64,000 bases of DNA, taken from contig JAJSAM010000042.1 in the NCBI GenBank assembly GCA_024274785.1, positions 1 through 64,000 of the forward strand, read 5' to 3'. This DNA comes from Planctomycetota bacterium (GTDB taxonomy: Bacteria; Planctomycetota; JAJSAM01). Position numbers and translations under genes: made by a program. Shown piece by piece: positions 35,471 through 44,890 of the stretch. The stretch's first letter is position 1; the number at the start of each line of letters is the position of its first letter. Under the pieces are notes generated by a model. It made no database searches. It was not told the origin of the DNA and worked only from the letters and a program-made list of their open reading frames with translations.

Positions 35471-36187
35471 ATGGAAATTCGCAAAGAGCTGGATGGTGAC
35501 ATCCTGATCCTCTCCCTTTCCGGAGACTTCGACACCACGGAGGTCGAGAATTTCTCCGCGGAGATTTCGGGCGCGGCGGAGGCCGGCTTCTTCAGGTTGC
35601 TGCTGGAACTGTCCGAACTCCGATTCATCAACTCCACGGCATTGGGCGCGCTGCTCACCGCCCAGAAACGCATGGCCCAGTATGGTGGGGGCGTGGCCGC
35701 CGCGGAAGCACAGCCGGCGGTTACGAAGACACTGAAGATCCTCGGCCTCGATCAGAAGATCTCGCTGCACGAGCACCTCGAGGGCGCGAAGTCCCACCTG
35801 AACAACCTCTCGACGGAGAGCGTCAGCACGACCGGCGAAGAGGTCGAGTTCTTCCGCCCGGACGCGGATGACGCTTTCGGCTCCCGCCCGCGGCGCGGGA
35901 AGCTCGTGAAGATGCACGATGAGGGCCTGACCTTCGATTTCGAGAACCTCGACGGGCTGGTCATTCCGGAGGTCTTCCCCAGCGGCGCGCCGCTCCAGTT
36001 GCGGTTTCTGCTGCCGCTTTACCACCCGACCCATGAGTTCAAGGCCGGCGGTGAGGTGGGCACGCACGAGGTCCTCGGGCCGCAGACGATCCGCGTTCAC
36101 GTCCGGATCACCGACCTCTCCGATCCCGAGCGCGAGGCGATCAAGCAGTACGTGAAGGACCTGAGGCACCTGAGCGGCCAGGGGTAG
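35471..36187 (+). CDS. STAS anti-sigma antagonist fused to a PilZ-like domain
   Basis: The ATG at 35471 starts a STAS domain (residues 1-105) with the phosphorylatable Ser in LRFINSTALGALLTAQ. Residues about 125-235 look like a PilZ barrel (GKLVKMHDEGLTFDFENL; FPSGAPLQLRFLLPL), but the RxxxR and D/NxSxxG residues that bind cyclic di-GMP are not clear, so binding is doubtful. It is the natural substrate of the upstream RsbW-like kinase and PP2C phosphatase. The fusion may connect partner switching with motility or surface functions. Length is 238 residues. Confidence 0.8.
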   Translation: MEIRKELDGDILILSLSGDFDTTEVENFSAEISGAAEAGFFRLLLELSELRFINSTALGALLTAQKRMAQYGGGVAAAEAQPAVTKTLKILGLDQKISLHEHLEGAKSHLNNLSTESVSTTGEEVEFFRPDADDAFGSRPRRGKLVKMHDEGLTFDFENLDGLVIPEVFPSGAPLQLRFLLPLYHPTHEFKAGGEVGTHEVLGPQTIRVHVRITDLSDPEREAIKQYVKDLRHLSGQG

Positions 36188-36845
36188 GGGGGGCGCTCTG
36201 TCCCGTCGCCTTGCGGTTCGCCTCTTTGTCCGGACGCGTGGAGAAGCCCCGGAATTCGGTACGCGATCTCCGGGCCGGGTCGCCGGTTCTTGCCCGGGGC
36301 AACGGGACACTGCACCCCGCGGTGGACAGCGTCTGCGTCTCTCTGGGGACACCTGGAGTGGTGGTGATGACGTAAATGGTTTTGTGAAAACATGTTGTGC
36401 ATTACTTTGCTCTCGGCATGGCCCTTGCGGAACTCTCTCCCAGCTGCACCTTTCCGCCGGTTCCCGAGGGGATCGGGGAGACGGGGCAAACGGATCCTCC
36501 GGCCGAATAGCGGCCCGCCGCGGGGGAGTGGTTCTCCCACGGGCCCGGTTTGGCGCCCCGCCGACGTGCCGAACAGATCTGAAACGATCGCCCAGAGAGT
36601 AAGGTACACACACACCGTCACGGGTTCGGCTTTGGAGAGGATGCATGGGGCCGGTCGGCGCAAGCCGGTCGGCCCTGTCTGATTCGGCCGCCGCATCGAG
36701 GAGCACGCCGCCAGCGCCGCAGCGATCACTTGCACGCGGGAAAGCCGGCGGGGAGTCTCGCCCGGGCTTGCCTGCGGATGCGGAGACGTTTCCCGGCAGC
36801 GGGGATGATTGAGAGGCGATGTTGCATGCCCGTCGCAGTACCGGA
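36188..36845. other. 658-nt intergenic region between convergent genes
   Basis: I see no gene with recognisable protein similarity here. The stretch holds an AT-richer island at about 36368-36412, including GTTTT-GTG-AAAAC at 36379-36391, and a direct repeat of GCCGGTCGGC around 36651-36675. No U-tract terminator is visible for either flanking gene. It could contain a small RNA, but nothing in the sequence proves it. Confidence 0.5.
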
Positions 36846-39488
36846 TCAGTTCACCCGGATCTCCACCAGGTGCTCCGGGCGCAGCAGCCGGCGGCACGCC
36901 CTTGACAGTTCCGCCGCGGTGATGCCCTCGATCTGCCGGCGGGTCTTCTCCTTTCTATCGAAGCCCGCGCCGATGGCCTCGTTTCGCGCCAGGCGAGTGG
37001 CGATATTCAGGGACTTGACCGAGGCCAGGGCGAAGCCGCCGAGCCAGGCGCCGCGGGCGTCCTTCAGCAGCGTCTCCGGCAGGCCCCGCGACCTGGCGCG
37101 GTCCAGGATTCCGTAGAGGGCCGTTCTGGTCTTTGCGGCCCTGGCCGGGCTCGTGCTCACGTAGAGGCCGAAGGCGCCTGATGTGGCGAAGACGTCATAG
37201 AAGGAGCCGGCGCTGTAGGCGGTGGAAACCACGTCGGTGAAGTGATGGAAGACCTGCCATCCCAGAGCGAGGCGGAGAAGGTCGGTCCGGCCCCGGCCGG
37301 GATCGACTGCGGCGGGGGCGTTCGAGCCGACGATCAGGTAGCTGCGGCCGGAGGGATGTTCGAGTTTGATCTGCGCCCGCGCGGGGGCGGGTTGGGCCGG
37401 GACCGGTGGGACGTTTCGGACCGGTCCTTCCTCGTTGGCGAAGTGGCTCTCGACGAGGCGCCGGGCGGTGCGCGGTGCTGATTCTCCGACGATCGCAACG
37501 ACCGCCTGCGAGGAGTGGTAGTGCGTGCGGTAGAATCTGACGATGTCCTCGCGGGTGATGGCCTCGAGCGACGCCACCGTGCCCCGGTGGTCGTGGGCGT
37601 AGGGCGCGTCTCCAAACACCGCCTCGCGGAAGGCTGCGCCCGCCGCGGAGTGGACGCGTTCGGCGGAACGTCTGGCGTCCGTGATCAGGCGGCCGCGGGC
37701 CTCCTCGATGGCCTGCTCGGTGAAGGCCGGGTTCAGGAGGATCTTCGAGAAGAGACGGATGGCGCGGCGGAGTTGGTGCTTCGGGACCGTGAACGTCAGC
37801 CTGGCGGTATCTCGCCCGACGGTGTAGGCGTGAGCGTTTCCAAGCGCGTAGAGCGTCCAGCGGGAGTCTCCCGCCTCGTCACCGGCTGTTTCGAGGGAAA
37901 GCGCTTTCATGGTCAGCGCGGCGAGGCCCTCTTTGCCCTTCGGGTCGAAGCGTGAGCCGGCGGGCAGGACGATGGCGCCGGAGACCACCGGGGCGCCGGA
38001 ACGTTCGAGATGGATCAGGCGGCAGCCGTTCGACAGGACGGTTCGGGTTGCTTCCGAATCGCCAGGCGGGCGTCCCGCCGCTGCTGCCGCGGCCGGCCCC
38101 TCCTCCGCGGGAATTCGGTGTGGTGCGGGGTGTTTCGGCCGGAGCGCGGCGATCTCCGCAGTTTCGATCACCGCCGCCGGCGGCGCCTTCGCGCCTTTTG
38201 GCAGGAGAAAGAGCACCCGCATGTTCTCCGGACAAAGCCACTGCTTCGCGACGCGCCGGAGATCAGCGGCGGTGATGCGCGTGTACCGGTCGGCCGCGGC
38301 GAGGTGCTCTGGATAGCCGTCGTTATGGTAATAGCCGAACAGCGACGATCGTCCGATGACGGGAGCCAGTGCGGCCAGATCTTCGGTAAGCAGGATCTCC
38401 CGTGCCTGGTAGTTCGCGGCAATTTGCTCGATGTCGTCGAAAGCGAAATCGGGACTCGAAAACTCCGCCAGCAGTTTCAGCAGTTCGTCGCGGGCCCTGG
38501 CGGCATCGTTCGCGGAGGCCAGGTTCAGGCGGATGCGGAGTCGGTGGCCTTGCAGAAAGGGTGACTGGAACGTGTCCACGGCGATGGCCACCCGTTTCTC
38601 GTTCACCAGCCGCCGCACCAGCCAACCGACCATGAGCTCTCGAAGAAAACGTGATGCCAGATAGTCGGGGTGAAGATAGTCCGGCGCGCTCAGGCCGAGG
38701 AGCAGGGTGGGAGAGGCGCCGGCGCGGTTCAGCGTCAACTCCTGGTAGTGGCCGAACTCTCGCGGCAGCGGTGGCGGATCCGCGACGGCGGTGCCCGGTG
38801 GTTCCCAGGCGCCGAAGGTGCGACGGATCGCCGGCAGCGCCGATTTCGGATCGAAGTCGCCGACCAACACGACGATGGTACGTTCCGGTCGATAGGTACC
38901 GAGATAGTAGCGGTGCAGCACGTCGCGGGACATCGCGCCAATCGTCTCTTCCGTGCCGGCCAGGCGGCCACCGTAGGGGTGAGGGGCGTACCGCAACGTC
39001 TGCAAATCGTCGAACGCGCTGACCTCGGGATCGCCGGCTCGCTTGCGGATCTCTTCCAGGATGACCGCGCGCTCCTCTTCCACTTGCGCCGGCCGGAACT
39101 GCGCACCGATCAGAGCGTCGGAGAGGATGTCGAGGGCCAGCGGAAACCGGTCGGAGGGAGCGAGGATCGAGTACTCCGTATAGTCCTCGTGGGTGTAGGC
39201 GTTCATCTGCGCGCCGATCCTCCACACTTCGCGCTCCGAGCCGCCGTCGGGCCTTCGCCCGGTTGCGCGGAACATCATGTGCTCGACGAAGTGGGAAGCA
39301 CCTTGCATGTCGCGGGACTCGTTGATGAGACCGGCGCGGACGTAGACCGAGAGACTCATTGCCGGAGCGATGGGGCGCCGGTCGTGAATGACCGTAACGC
39401 CGTTTTCGAGAACCAGACGTTCCGCGGAGAGGGCCGGAGTCGCCGCGGTGAGAATCAGGAGGACGAAGAGAGCAGGGTGGCGGATCAT
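36846..39488 (-). CDS. M16-family zinc metallopeptidase, exported
   Basis: The ATG at 39488 gives a clean signal peptide (MIRHPALFVLLILTAATPALSA) of 22 residues, so it is secreted to the periplasm. The inverted zinc motif HFVEH lies at residues 66-70, with the distal Glu in the block EEERAVILEEI around 145. Four M16 lobes are present over 880 residues; the second half lacks an HxxEH and acts as the non-catalytic partner. The start codon directly abuts AGGAG, too close for a Shine-Dalgarno, but a TACAAT box sits 6 nt upstream, which suggests a leaderless mRNA. It is divergent from the secretin-like pair. Confidence 0.9.
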   Translation of the reverse strand: MIRHPALFVLLILTAATPALSAERLVLENGVTVIHDRRPIAPAMSLSVYVRAGLINESRDMQGASHFVEHMMFRATGRRPDGGSEREVWRIGAQMNAYTHEDYTEYSILAPSDRFPLALDILSDALIGAQFRPAQVEEERAVILEEIRKRAGDPEVSAFDDLQTLRYAPHPYGGRLAGTEETIGAMSRDVLHRYYLGTYRPERTIVVLVGDFDPKSALPAIRRTFGAWEPPGTAVADPPPLPREFGHYQELTLNRAGASPTLLLGLSAPDYLHPDYLASRFLRELMVGWLVRRLVNEKRVAIAVDTFQSPFLQGHRLRIRLNLASANDAARARDELLKLLAEFSSPDFAFDDIEQIAANYQAREILLTEDLAALAPVIGRSSLFGYYHNDGYPEHLAAADRYTRITAADLRRVAKQWLCPENMRVLFLLPKGAKAPPAAVIETAEIAALRPKHPAPHRIPAEEGPAAAAAAGRPPGDSEATRTVLSNGCRLIHLERSGAPVVSGAIVLPAGSRFDPKGKEGLAALTMKALSLETAGDEAGDSRWTLYALGNAHAYTVGRDTARLTFTVPKHQLRRAIRLFSKILLNPAFTEQAIEEARGRLITDARRSAERVHSAAGAAFREAVFGDAPYAHDHRGTVASLEAITREDIVRFYRTHYHSSQAVVAIVGESAPRTARRLVESHFANEEGPVRNVPPVPAQPAPARAQIKLEHPSGRSYLIVGSNAPAAVDPGRGRTDLLRLALGWQVFHHFTDVVSTAYSAGSFYDVFATSGAFGLYVSTSPARAAKTRTALYGILDRARSRGLPETLLKDARGAWLGGFALASVKSLNIATRLARNEAIGAGFDRKEKTRRQIEGITAAELSRACRRLLRPEHLVEIRVN

Positions 39489-39494
39489 CTCCTG

Positions 39495-39500
39495 ATTGTA
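39495..39500 (-). promoter_or_regulatory. -10 box of a probable leaderless promoter (M16 peptidase)
   Basis: On the minus strand TACAAT ends 6 nt before the ATG at 39488. The intergenic region is shared with the divergent secretin-like operon, where TATGAT occurs on the plus strand at 39562-39567. Confidence 0.5.
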
Positions 39501-39601
39501 TGCAACGTTCGCCGGGTCGGTGACTTTCAGCGATCCGCGGGGCGCCGGGGTTGGATCGGTATATGATGGGGAGAATGGCCCCGGAAGATGGAGGTTTGAC
39601 C

Positions 39602-40678
39602 ATGGGAAGGATTCCATGTGTGGTGCTGCTGGCGTTGCTTCTCCTCTTTCCGCTGACCATCCGGGCGGCTCCGGATGGCGACTTCAGGGAGAAACTCATG
39701 GAGGTGGAGGAGCTCACGCAGTTGCTCGAGCAGGCTCGGGCGGCACAGGGCGCGAGAGGTCTGGCCTTCAAGGAGAGCGGCAACTCCGTTCTCCGGATTT
39801 ACAGCGTCGCCGACCTCACGGTTCGGCTGCGAGACTTCAGCGCTCCCCATCTGGAACTCAAGCCGGCCGGGGCGGAGATCGACGAGAGCCGGCCGACTTT
39901 CGGCAAGGCCGATGAAGGCGAGATCTTCTTTGCGGGCATCGACGAACTGGTCGACCTGATCTACAACAACGTTTCGCCGGGGGCGTGGGATTCCGGCCGG
40001 GCCCGGATCTCGGCCAGCGGCCCGAACGGGATCGTGGTCATCGCGGATCCCGTCGTGCACGAGGGCGTGGCGGCGTACCTCGACGAACTCCGGCGCAGCG
40101 TCGGCTGGACCGTGACGATCGAACTGCGGCTGATCTCGATCGATGCGGGTGAACGGCTCTTCATCCAGCCGAGTTCCGGCACGCTCGGTTTCGATCGCGA
40201 AGAAGGCCTGAAGCTTCTGCAAAGGGCGGAACTCGGCCAGGGCTGCCGACTGGTCCGTTCCGCGCGCGTTACCGGCTACAACGGCCAGCGGGTTTCGTGT
40301 TTCCGGGGAGCGCAGCGGTCGTTCCTCCAGGACTGGGATGTGGAGGTGGCGCAGGAAGCGTCGATCTCCGACCCCATCATCAACATCGCCCAGACCGGGT
40401 TTGCATTCGACATCCGCCCGATCGTCCGCAGCGAAGAGCTGATCGTCGTGGACCTCCGGGCGCAGATTTCGAACTGGCGTGAGTCGTTGCGGACGGCGGT
40501 CACCCCGAGCGGCCCGGTGCAGGCGCCGAACCTGGCAGACACCAGCATCTCGACCACCCTGACCGTGCCGAACGGCGGCTTCGCTCTGGCCGGATCCGGG
40601 CCCGGCGCCGGTGGCGGGCAGTGGTATCTGCTGCTCTCCGCAACTGCGGAGCGGGTCGCCTCGGGAGGTGGCCGATGA
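39602..40678 (+). CDS. Secretin/STN-domain periplasmic protein (first of a tandem pair)
   Basis: GGAGG is 7 nt before the ATG at 39602, and the protein begins with a signal peptide (CVVLLALLLLFPLTIRA). The middle contains a secretin N-domain-like segment (DELVDLIYNNVSPGAWDSG, then VIADPVVHEGVAAYLDELRR). The C-terminal part resembles the secretin wall (QEASISDPIINIAQTGFAFD; TTLTVPNGGFALAGSG) but is too short to form a channel alone. Length is 358 residues. I associate this layout with planctomycetes. It overlaps its paralogue by 4 nt; together they could form a heteromeric envelope complex. Confidence 0.75.
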   Translation: MGRIPCVVLLALLLLFPLTIRAAPDGDFREKLMEVEELTQLLEQARAAQGARGLAFKESGNSVLRIYSVADLTVRLRDFSAPHLELKPAGAEIDESRPTFGKADEGEIFFAGIDELVDLIYNNVSPGAWDSGRARISASGPNGIVVIADPVVHEGVAAYLDELRRSVGWTVTIELRLISIDAGERLFIQPSSGTLGFDREEGLKLLQRAELGQGCRLVRSARVTGYNGQRVSCFRGAQRSFLQDWDVEVAQEASISDPIINIAQTGFAFDIRPIVRSEELIVVDLRAQISNWRESLRTAVTPSGPVQAPNLADTSISTTLTVPNGGFALAGSGPGAGGGQWYLLLSATAERVASGGGR

Positions 40679-41733
40679 AACGGCTCGCAATCCTGTTGAT
40701 CATTGTCGGGATCCTGTTGCCCGCGGGTCTGGCGCTCAACGCGCAGGACGGCGGCCAGACCGACGCGGAGAAGCAACTCGACGAGGTGATCAGGAGCCTC
40801 CGTGCCGCGCTGGCGGAAGCCGGGCGGAAAGGGGGGGCAAAGCCGATCACCTTTGAACTCAGGATGTACGATGTCCGGGCGCTGGTCACCCCGGTCGCCG
40901 ACTATCCCGTGGAGTCGATCAACCTGGTGCCCTCCGGCGGCTTCGGCTTCGGGGCGTTCGACGAGGAGGAGCGGGAGCCCATGCCATTCTACGAGCTCGA
41001 CGCGATCGTGGACATGATCCGCGAGAACGTCGCTCCGGAGTCCTGGGATGAGCTTCGCAGTGCCGGCATCGAGCAGAAGCGGGGAATCCTGATGGTCCGC
41101 CACACGCCGGCGGTCCACGCCCGGATCGCCAGGCTGCTCGATGAACTTCGCAAGAAGGCCGCCTCGCAGGTGAACGTCGAAGTGAAGGTGTGGCGCCTGC
41201 CGGACGCCGCCCTGCGCTCGATCCTCGGGGCGGAAAGCGCCTCCATCCTCTCGCCTGCCGCCGAGAAGCGCCTCGAAGCCGCCGTTGCGAAGGGCCTGGC
41301 CCGGCTGGTGAAGAGCGGGTCCGTGGCCTGCACGAATTCGCAACGCGTCGGCCTGTCGGACGTCGGGCAGGTCAGCTACGTGCAGGACTACGATGTGGAG
41401 ATCGCCCAGGCCGCCTCCATTCCGGACCCGATCGTCCTGAGCCTGCGTGAGGGACTGGTCTTCGACGTTCGCCCGACCCTGGCCGGCGCCGGTGATCTCG
41501 TGGTGCTGGAGGTCCGGGCGGACACCGCCACGGTCCATCGGCCGCTCGGCACCATTGAAACTCCGGTGGGAACGATCGAGACGCCCCATCTGGAATTGAC
41601 CAGAATCCGGTCGACTCTGGCCGTACCGATGGGGCGGGCGGTGGTCGTCGGTGGTGCGCTCGAGGACGGTGATGACGAGGCGGTTCTGATCGTGGTGAAG
41701 CCCACCGCTTATCGTCCGGGGCGACGCCGCTGA
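40675..41733 (+). CDS. Secretin/STN-domain periplasmic protein (second of a tandem pair)
   Basis: The ATG overlaps the preceding stop (ATGA). A signal peptide (LAILLIIVGILLPAGLALNA) is followed by blocks parallel to the upstream protein: YELDAIVDMIRENVAPESWD, LMVRHTPAVHARIARLLDEL and QDYDVEIAQAASIPDPIV. The secretin-like C-terminus ends with a basic RPGRRR. At 352 residues it is a diverged duplicate of its neighbour. A small lipoprotein gene follows after 11 nt. Function is inferred only from domain resemblance. Confidence 0.75.
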   Translation: MKRLAILLIIVGILLPAGLALNAQDGGQTDAEKQLDEVIRSLRAALAEAGRKGGAKPITFELRMYDVRALVTPVADYPVESINLVPSGGFGFGAFDEEEREPMPFYELDAIVDMIRENVAPESWDELRSAGIEQKRGILMVRHTPAVHARIARLLDELRKKAASQVNVEVKVWRLPDAALRSILGAESASILSPAAEKRLEAAVAKGLARLVKSGSVACTNSQRVGLSDVGQVSYVQDYDVEIAQAASIPDPIVLSLREGLVFDVRPTLAGAGDLVVLEVRADTATVHRPLGTIETPVGTIETPHLELTRIRSTLAVPMGRAVVVGGALEDGDDEAVLIVVKPTAYRPGRRR

Positions 41734-41744
41734 ACCGCGCCGAG

Positions 41745-41969
41745 GTGTGGACAGCTGCCGGTAGATTGCTCAGGATCGCGGGGGTGCTCGCCCTCGCGGT
41801 CCTGCTGCCGGGCTGCATCGACCTGCCGGAAGATTCGAAAGCGCTGCTCCTGCTCTTCATGGTGCTCGTGGCGGCACTCATCGTCCTGAACGGTTTTCTG
41901 ATCGTTCTGCTCTTCTTCTACTTCCTGCCCTTCACCAGGCCCACGAAGAGACGCAGGCGCCGGCGATAA
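41745..41969 (+). CDS. Small lipoprotein with a membrane helix
   Basis: The 74-residue product has a signal sequence with lipobox LLPGC near residue 24, then a long hydrophobic segment (about 31-61) and a terminal arginine-rich tail (RPTKRRRRRR). It starts with GTG 12 nt after the secretin-like pair. A lipoprotein that also has an internal membrane helix and a cytoplasmic basic tail would sit in the inner membrane. I do not recognise the family. Confidence 0.6.
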   Translation: MWTAAGRLLRIAGVLALAVLLPGCIDLPEDSKALLLLFMVLVAALIVLNGFLIVLLFFYFLPFTRPTKRRRRRR

Positions 41970-41976
41970 CGGCCCC

Positions 41977-42005
41977 TTGCAATCCGGCCGGAGCCTTGGT
42001 TTAAA
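41977..42005 (+). promoter_or_regulatory. Candidate sigma-70 promoter for the sodium symporter
   Basis: TTGCAA at 41977-41982 and TTTAAA at 42000-42005 are 17 nt apart, about 42 nt before the ATG at 42048, with a GGGAGGA Shine-Dalgarno in the leader. Confidence 0.55.
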
Positions 42006-42047
42006 CGGACGGGCGCCAAGTGGGCTTTTTTCTCCGGGAGGAACCCG

Positions 42048-44393
42048 ATGAGCAACGGTCGGGAGCGGTGGCACAGTCGAGGTGCGTTCATCATGGCCGC
42101 GGTGGGCAGCGCGGTGGGACTCGGCAACGTCTGGCGGTTTCCGTTCGTGGCCGCGAAGTCCGGTGGCGGGGCCTTTTTCGTGCCCTATCTCATTGCCCTT
42201 CTGACGGCCGGGATTCCCGTGATGATGCTGGAGTATGCGCTTGGCACGCGTTTCCAGGCCGGGGCGCCCCGGGCACTCGGGCAGATCCACAAGGGCTTCA
42301 AGTGGGTGGGATGGCTCGCTGTCCTCGTGGCGCTCTCCATCACCTTCTACTACGTGGCGATCATGGCCTATTCCTGGGAGTACATGTTCGCTTCGGTGGA
42401 CCGCGCCTGGGAGAAGCCCACCAGCCACCAGACCGTGTTCAAGGTTCCCTACGTCCTCGTCGGATCGGATGAGGAGAAAGCGTCCCTCGAACAGGAGATC
42501 ACCGATCACAAGGCGGGCTTGCCGAGCCACGGCATCCCGAAAGACTCGAAGAACTTCCTCATTGCGGAAGTCGTCGTCGAGAGTGATCTCGCCGCATTCG
42601 TCGCCAGGCGCCTCGGCGTGTGGGGGCTTTCCCCGGAGCAGGCGTTGTCCCGGGAGGAGGTGCTCGCGTTCGCACGCAAGTACCGCGATGAGGGGTTGTA
42701 CCGGAAACGATACGAGGAGCCCGTGGCCCGCGCTTTCATCGGCCCCTTCAACGAGGTGGATGAACTCGAGGCCGGCCTCGACGCCTACTACGAGGAGGTC
42801 ATCGACGGGATCCGGGCCGGGGCCGACGAATTGGCCGAACTCCGCATTCCCGAGGAGGAACGGATCCGGACGATCACGCTCCACGAGAATATGAAGATCT
42901 TTCGGAACGAGGTCGTGTTGGGGGGGTTCTCGGCGGGGAAGTGGTTCCGGCAGGGCGCCAAGCGCCAGGCGCTCGACGTGGCCATCGCCGAACTCTCCGG
43001 GCGCGGAACCGACCTCGCGAATATCGACGTGCCGCTCATCGCCGGGCTTTCGGTGCGCACCGGGGAACTGATGGAGGTGCTCGCCAGGGCCGAGGCGGCG
43101 GGGAAGCCGCTGCCCGAGGCCGAGAGGTTGAAACTCGCGGGACTCCTCGGCAGATACTACGAGGAGAACTCCGATGAAATCTACGCGGTGGACTGGACCC
43201 TTGTGTTCTGGAGCCTGCTCACCTGGCTCATCATCTTCCTGATCATCTTCAAGGGGGTCGGGGTGGTGGGGAAGGTGGTGATGATCACGGTGCCGCTTCC
43301 CGTGATCTGTCTCGGCATCCTCATCGTGCATGGCCTCACGCTGCCGGGGGCCGGGCAGGGCATCAACTACCTCCTCACGCCCGACTGGGACCGTATTCTC
43401 GATCCGAGCGTGTGGTTCGCCGCGTACGGACAGATCTTCTTCTCCCTCTCCCTCGGCTTCGGGATTCTCATCGCCTATGCGTCCTACCTGCCGAAGGACT
43501 CCGACGTCAGCAACAACGCCTTCATGACCTCCTTCGCGAACTGCGCGACGAGCTTCTACGCTTCCTTCGCGGTGTTCAGCGTCCTCGGCTATCTCGCCGG
43601 AGCGATGAACACCACACCCGACCAGGTGGTGAACGCCGGTCCGGGACTGGTCTTCGTCACCTATCCCGTAGCTCTGACCCAGATGGGTGGAGCGATGGGC
43701 TCCATCGTGGGCGTGCTGTTCTTCCTGAGCCTGCTTTCGCTCGGCATCGACTCCGCTTTTTCCATCGCCGAGGCGGTGGTGACGGGGGTGAAGGATTACG
43801 TGCCGAAACTCAGCAAGACCCTGATCACCGCAGTGCTCTGCCTCGTGGGGTTCCTGATCACCACGTTCCCTTACTGCCTCCGCAGCGGGCTCATCTGGCT
43901 CGATATCAACGACAACTGGATGTCGAACTACGGACTGGTGCTCGTGGGTCTCCTCGAATGCGTGGCTGTCGCGTACTTCTTCAAGGTGGAAACCGTTCGG
44001 GAGTGGATCAACGAACATAGCGAGATCAAAGTGCAGGTCTGGTGGGACGTGTTCATCAAGGTGGTCACGCCGCTCATCCTGGTCTACCTCTTCGTGAACC
44101 AGATCACGGCGAATCTGAAGGACACCTACGAGGGCTACGATGCCATCACGCCGAATGCGGTGAACTACTGGGGATGGGGCTACTTCGCCGTACTGTTCCT
44201 CCTGGCGTTTCTGCTCGGGCGGAACTGGACGGGGCTCGTGGGCTTCATCTGCGTGGCGATCCTGGCCGTGCTCCTCAACCTCGGCGGCGTGGAGACGGGT
44301 GGGGCGGTCGTCGCCGGCCTGGCGATGGTGATCCTGTTCGGCGGCTTCTTCGTCTGTCTCCGGATTGCGATGAGCGGACGTGGCAAGGCCTGA
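42048..44393 (+). CDS. Sodium:neurotransmitter-symporter-family transporter with a large inserted domain
   Basis: The N-terminus AVGSAVGLGNVWRFPFVAAK and SGGGAFFVPYLI is the NSS/LeuT TM1-TM2 signature, so it is a sodium-coupled amino-acid-like transporter. The protein has 781 residues, while bacterial relatives are about 450-550. The excess is a soluble, charged segment at about residues 120-378 between TM3 and TM4, predicted extracytoplasmic and largely helical (KRQALDVAIAELSGRGTDLA). Later helices carry the usual GQIFFSLSLGFG and TSFYASFAVF. GGGAGGA precedes the ATG. It overlaps the Mut7-C gene by 14 nt. Confidence 0.9.
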   Translation: MSNGRERWHSRGAFIMAAVGSAVGLGNVWRFPFVAAKSGGGAFFVPYLIALLTAGIPVMMLEYALGTRFQAGAPRALGQIHKGFKWVGWLAVLVALSITFYYVAIMAYSWEYMFASVDRAWEKPTSHQTVFKVPYVLVGSDEEKASLEQEITDHKAGLPSHGIPKDSKNFLIAEVVVESDLAAFVARRLGVWGLSPEQALSREEVLAFARKYRDEGLYRKRYEEPVARAFIGPFNEVDELEAGLDAYYEEVIDGIRAGADELAELRIPEEERIRTITLHENMKIFRNEVVLGGFSAGKWFRQGAKRQALDVAIAELSGRGTDLANIDVPLIAGLSVRTGELMEVLARAEAAGKPLPEAERLKLAGLLGRYYEENSDEIYAVDWTLVFWSLLTWLIIFLIIFKGVGVVGKVVMITVPLPVICLGILIVHGLTLPGAGQGINYLLTPDWDRILDPSVWFAAYGQIFFSLSLGFGILIAYASYLPKDSDVSNNAFMTSFANCATSFYASFAVFSVLGYLAGAMNTTPDQVVNAGPGLVFVTYPVALTQMGGAMGSIVGVLFFLSLLSLGIDSAFSIAEAVVTGVKDYVPKLSKTLITAVLCLVGFLITTFPYCLRSGLIWLDINDNWMSNYGLVLVGLLECVAVAYFFKVETVREWINEHSEIKVQVWWDVFIKVVTPLILVYLFVNQITANLKDTYEGYDAITPNAVNYWGWGYFAVLFLLAFLLGRNWTGLVGFICVAILAVLLNLGGVETGGAVVAGLAMVILFGGFFVCLRIAMSGRGKA

Positions 44394-44886
44394 TCCCGGC
44401 CCCCTGGTGACCGGTGGCCCGATCCGGTTCATGGTGGACGACCACCTGAGGCGGCTGGCCCGCAAGCTGCGTTCGGCAGGCCTGGACGCCGCGTGGGAAC
44501 CGGAGATCGCCGATCGGGAACTCTATCGTCGCTCGTGGTTGGAGAAGCGTACGATCCTGACGATGAAGAAGAGCCTCTGGGCGCCGCGGCTCTATCTGCT
44601 CAGGTCACAGAACGTGCTGGCTCAGTTTCGTGGTGTGATGGAGACGTTCGACCTCGACCCCTTTGCCGTCCCGTTCACCCGATGTGTGCTCTGCAACGTG
44701 TTGCATGAAGAGGTGGATCGGGAGGACGTGGCCGCGACGGTGCCCGGGAACGCCTATGGCCTCCATCTGCACTTTCGCCGATGCCCGAGGTGCGAGAAGG
44801 TCTTCTGGCGTGGCTCCCACACGGAGCGGACGCTGCGGTTCTTCGAGGAGGCGACGGGCAGAGAGCGGCCGGAGCGGTTCCGGTGA
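44380..44886 (+). CDS. Mut7-C RNase-type PIN-like protein
   Basis: The 168-residue protein has the Mut7-C pattern: RFMVDDHLRRLARKLRSAGLDA at its start, ILTMKKSLW in the middle and a zinc ribbon with CVLC near residue 102 and CPRC near 134. Relatives are putative PIN-like nucleases. The acidic active site is reduced: DD in the first motif is kept, later acidic positions are less clear. GTG 44380 overlaps the symporter gene; a later GTG at 44407 is also possible. No functional link to the symporter is known. Confidence 0.75.
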   Translation: MARPDPGPLVTGGPIRFMVDDHLRRLARKLRSAGLDAAWEPEIADRELYRRSWLEKRTILTMKKSLWAPRLYLLRSQNVLAQFRGVMETFDLDPFAVPFTRCVLCNVLHEEVDREDVAATVPGNAYGLHLHFRRCPRCEKVFWRGSHTERTLRFFEEATGRERPERFR

Positions 44887-44890
44887 AGGC

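Noticed and set aside
36384-36682. Small open frames in the 36188-36845 gap
   Set aside because: Arg/Pro-rich composition, no ribosome-binding site and no recognisable domain; they overlap each other in several frames.
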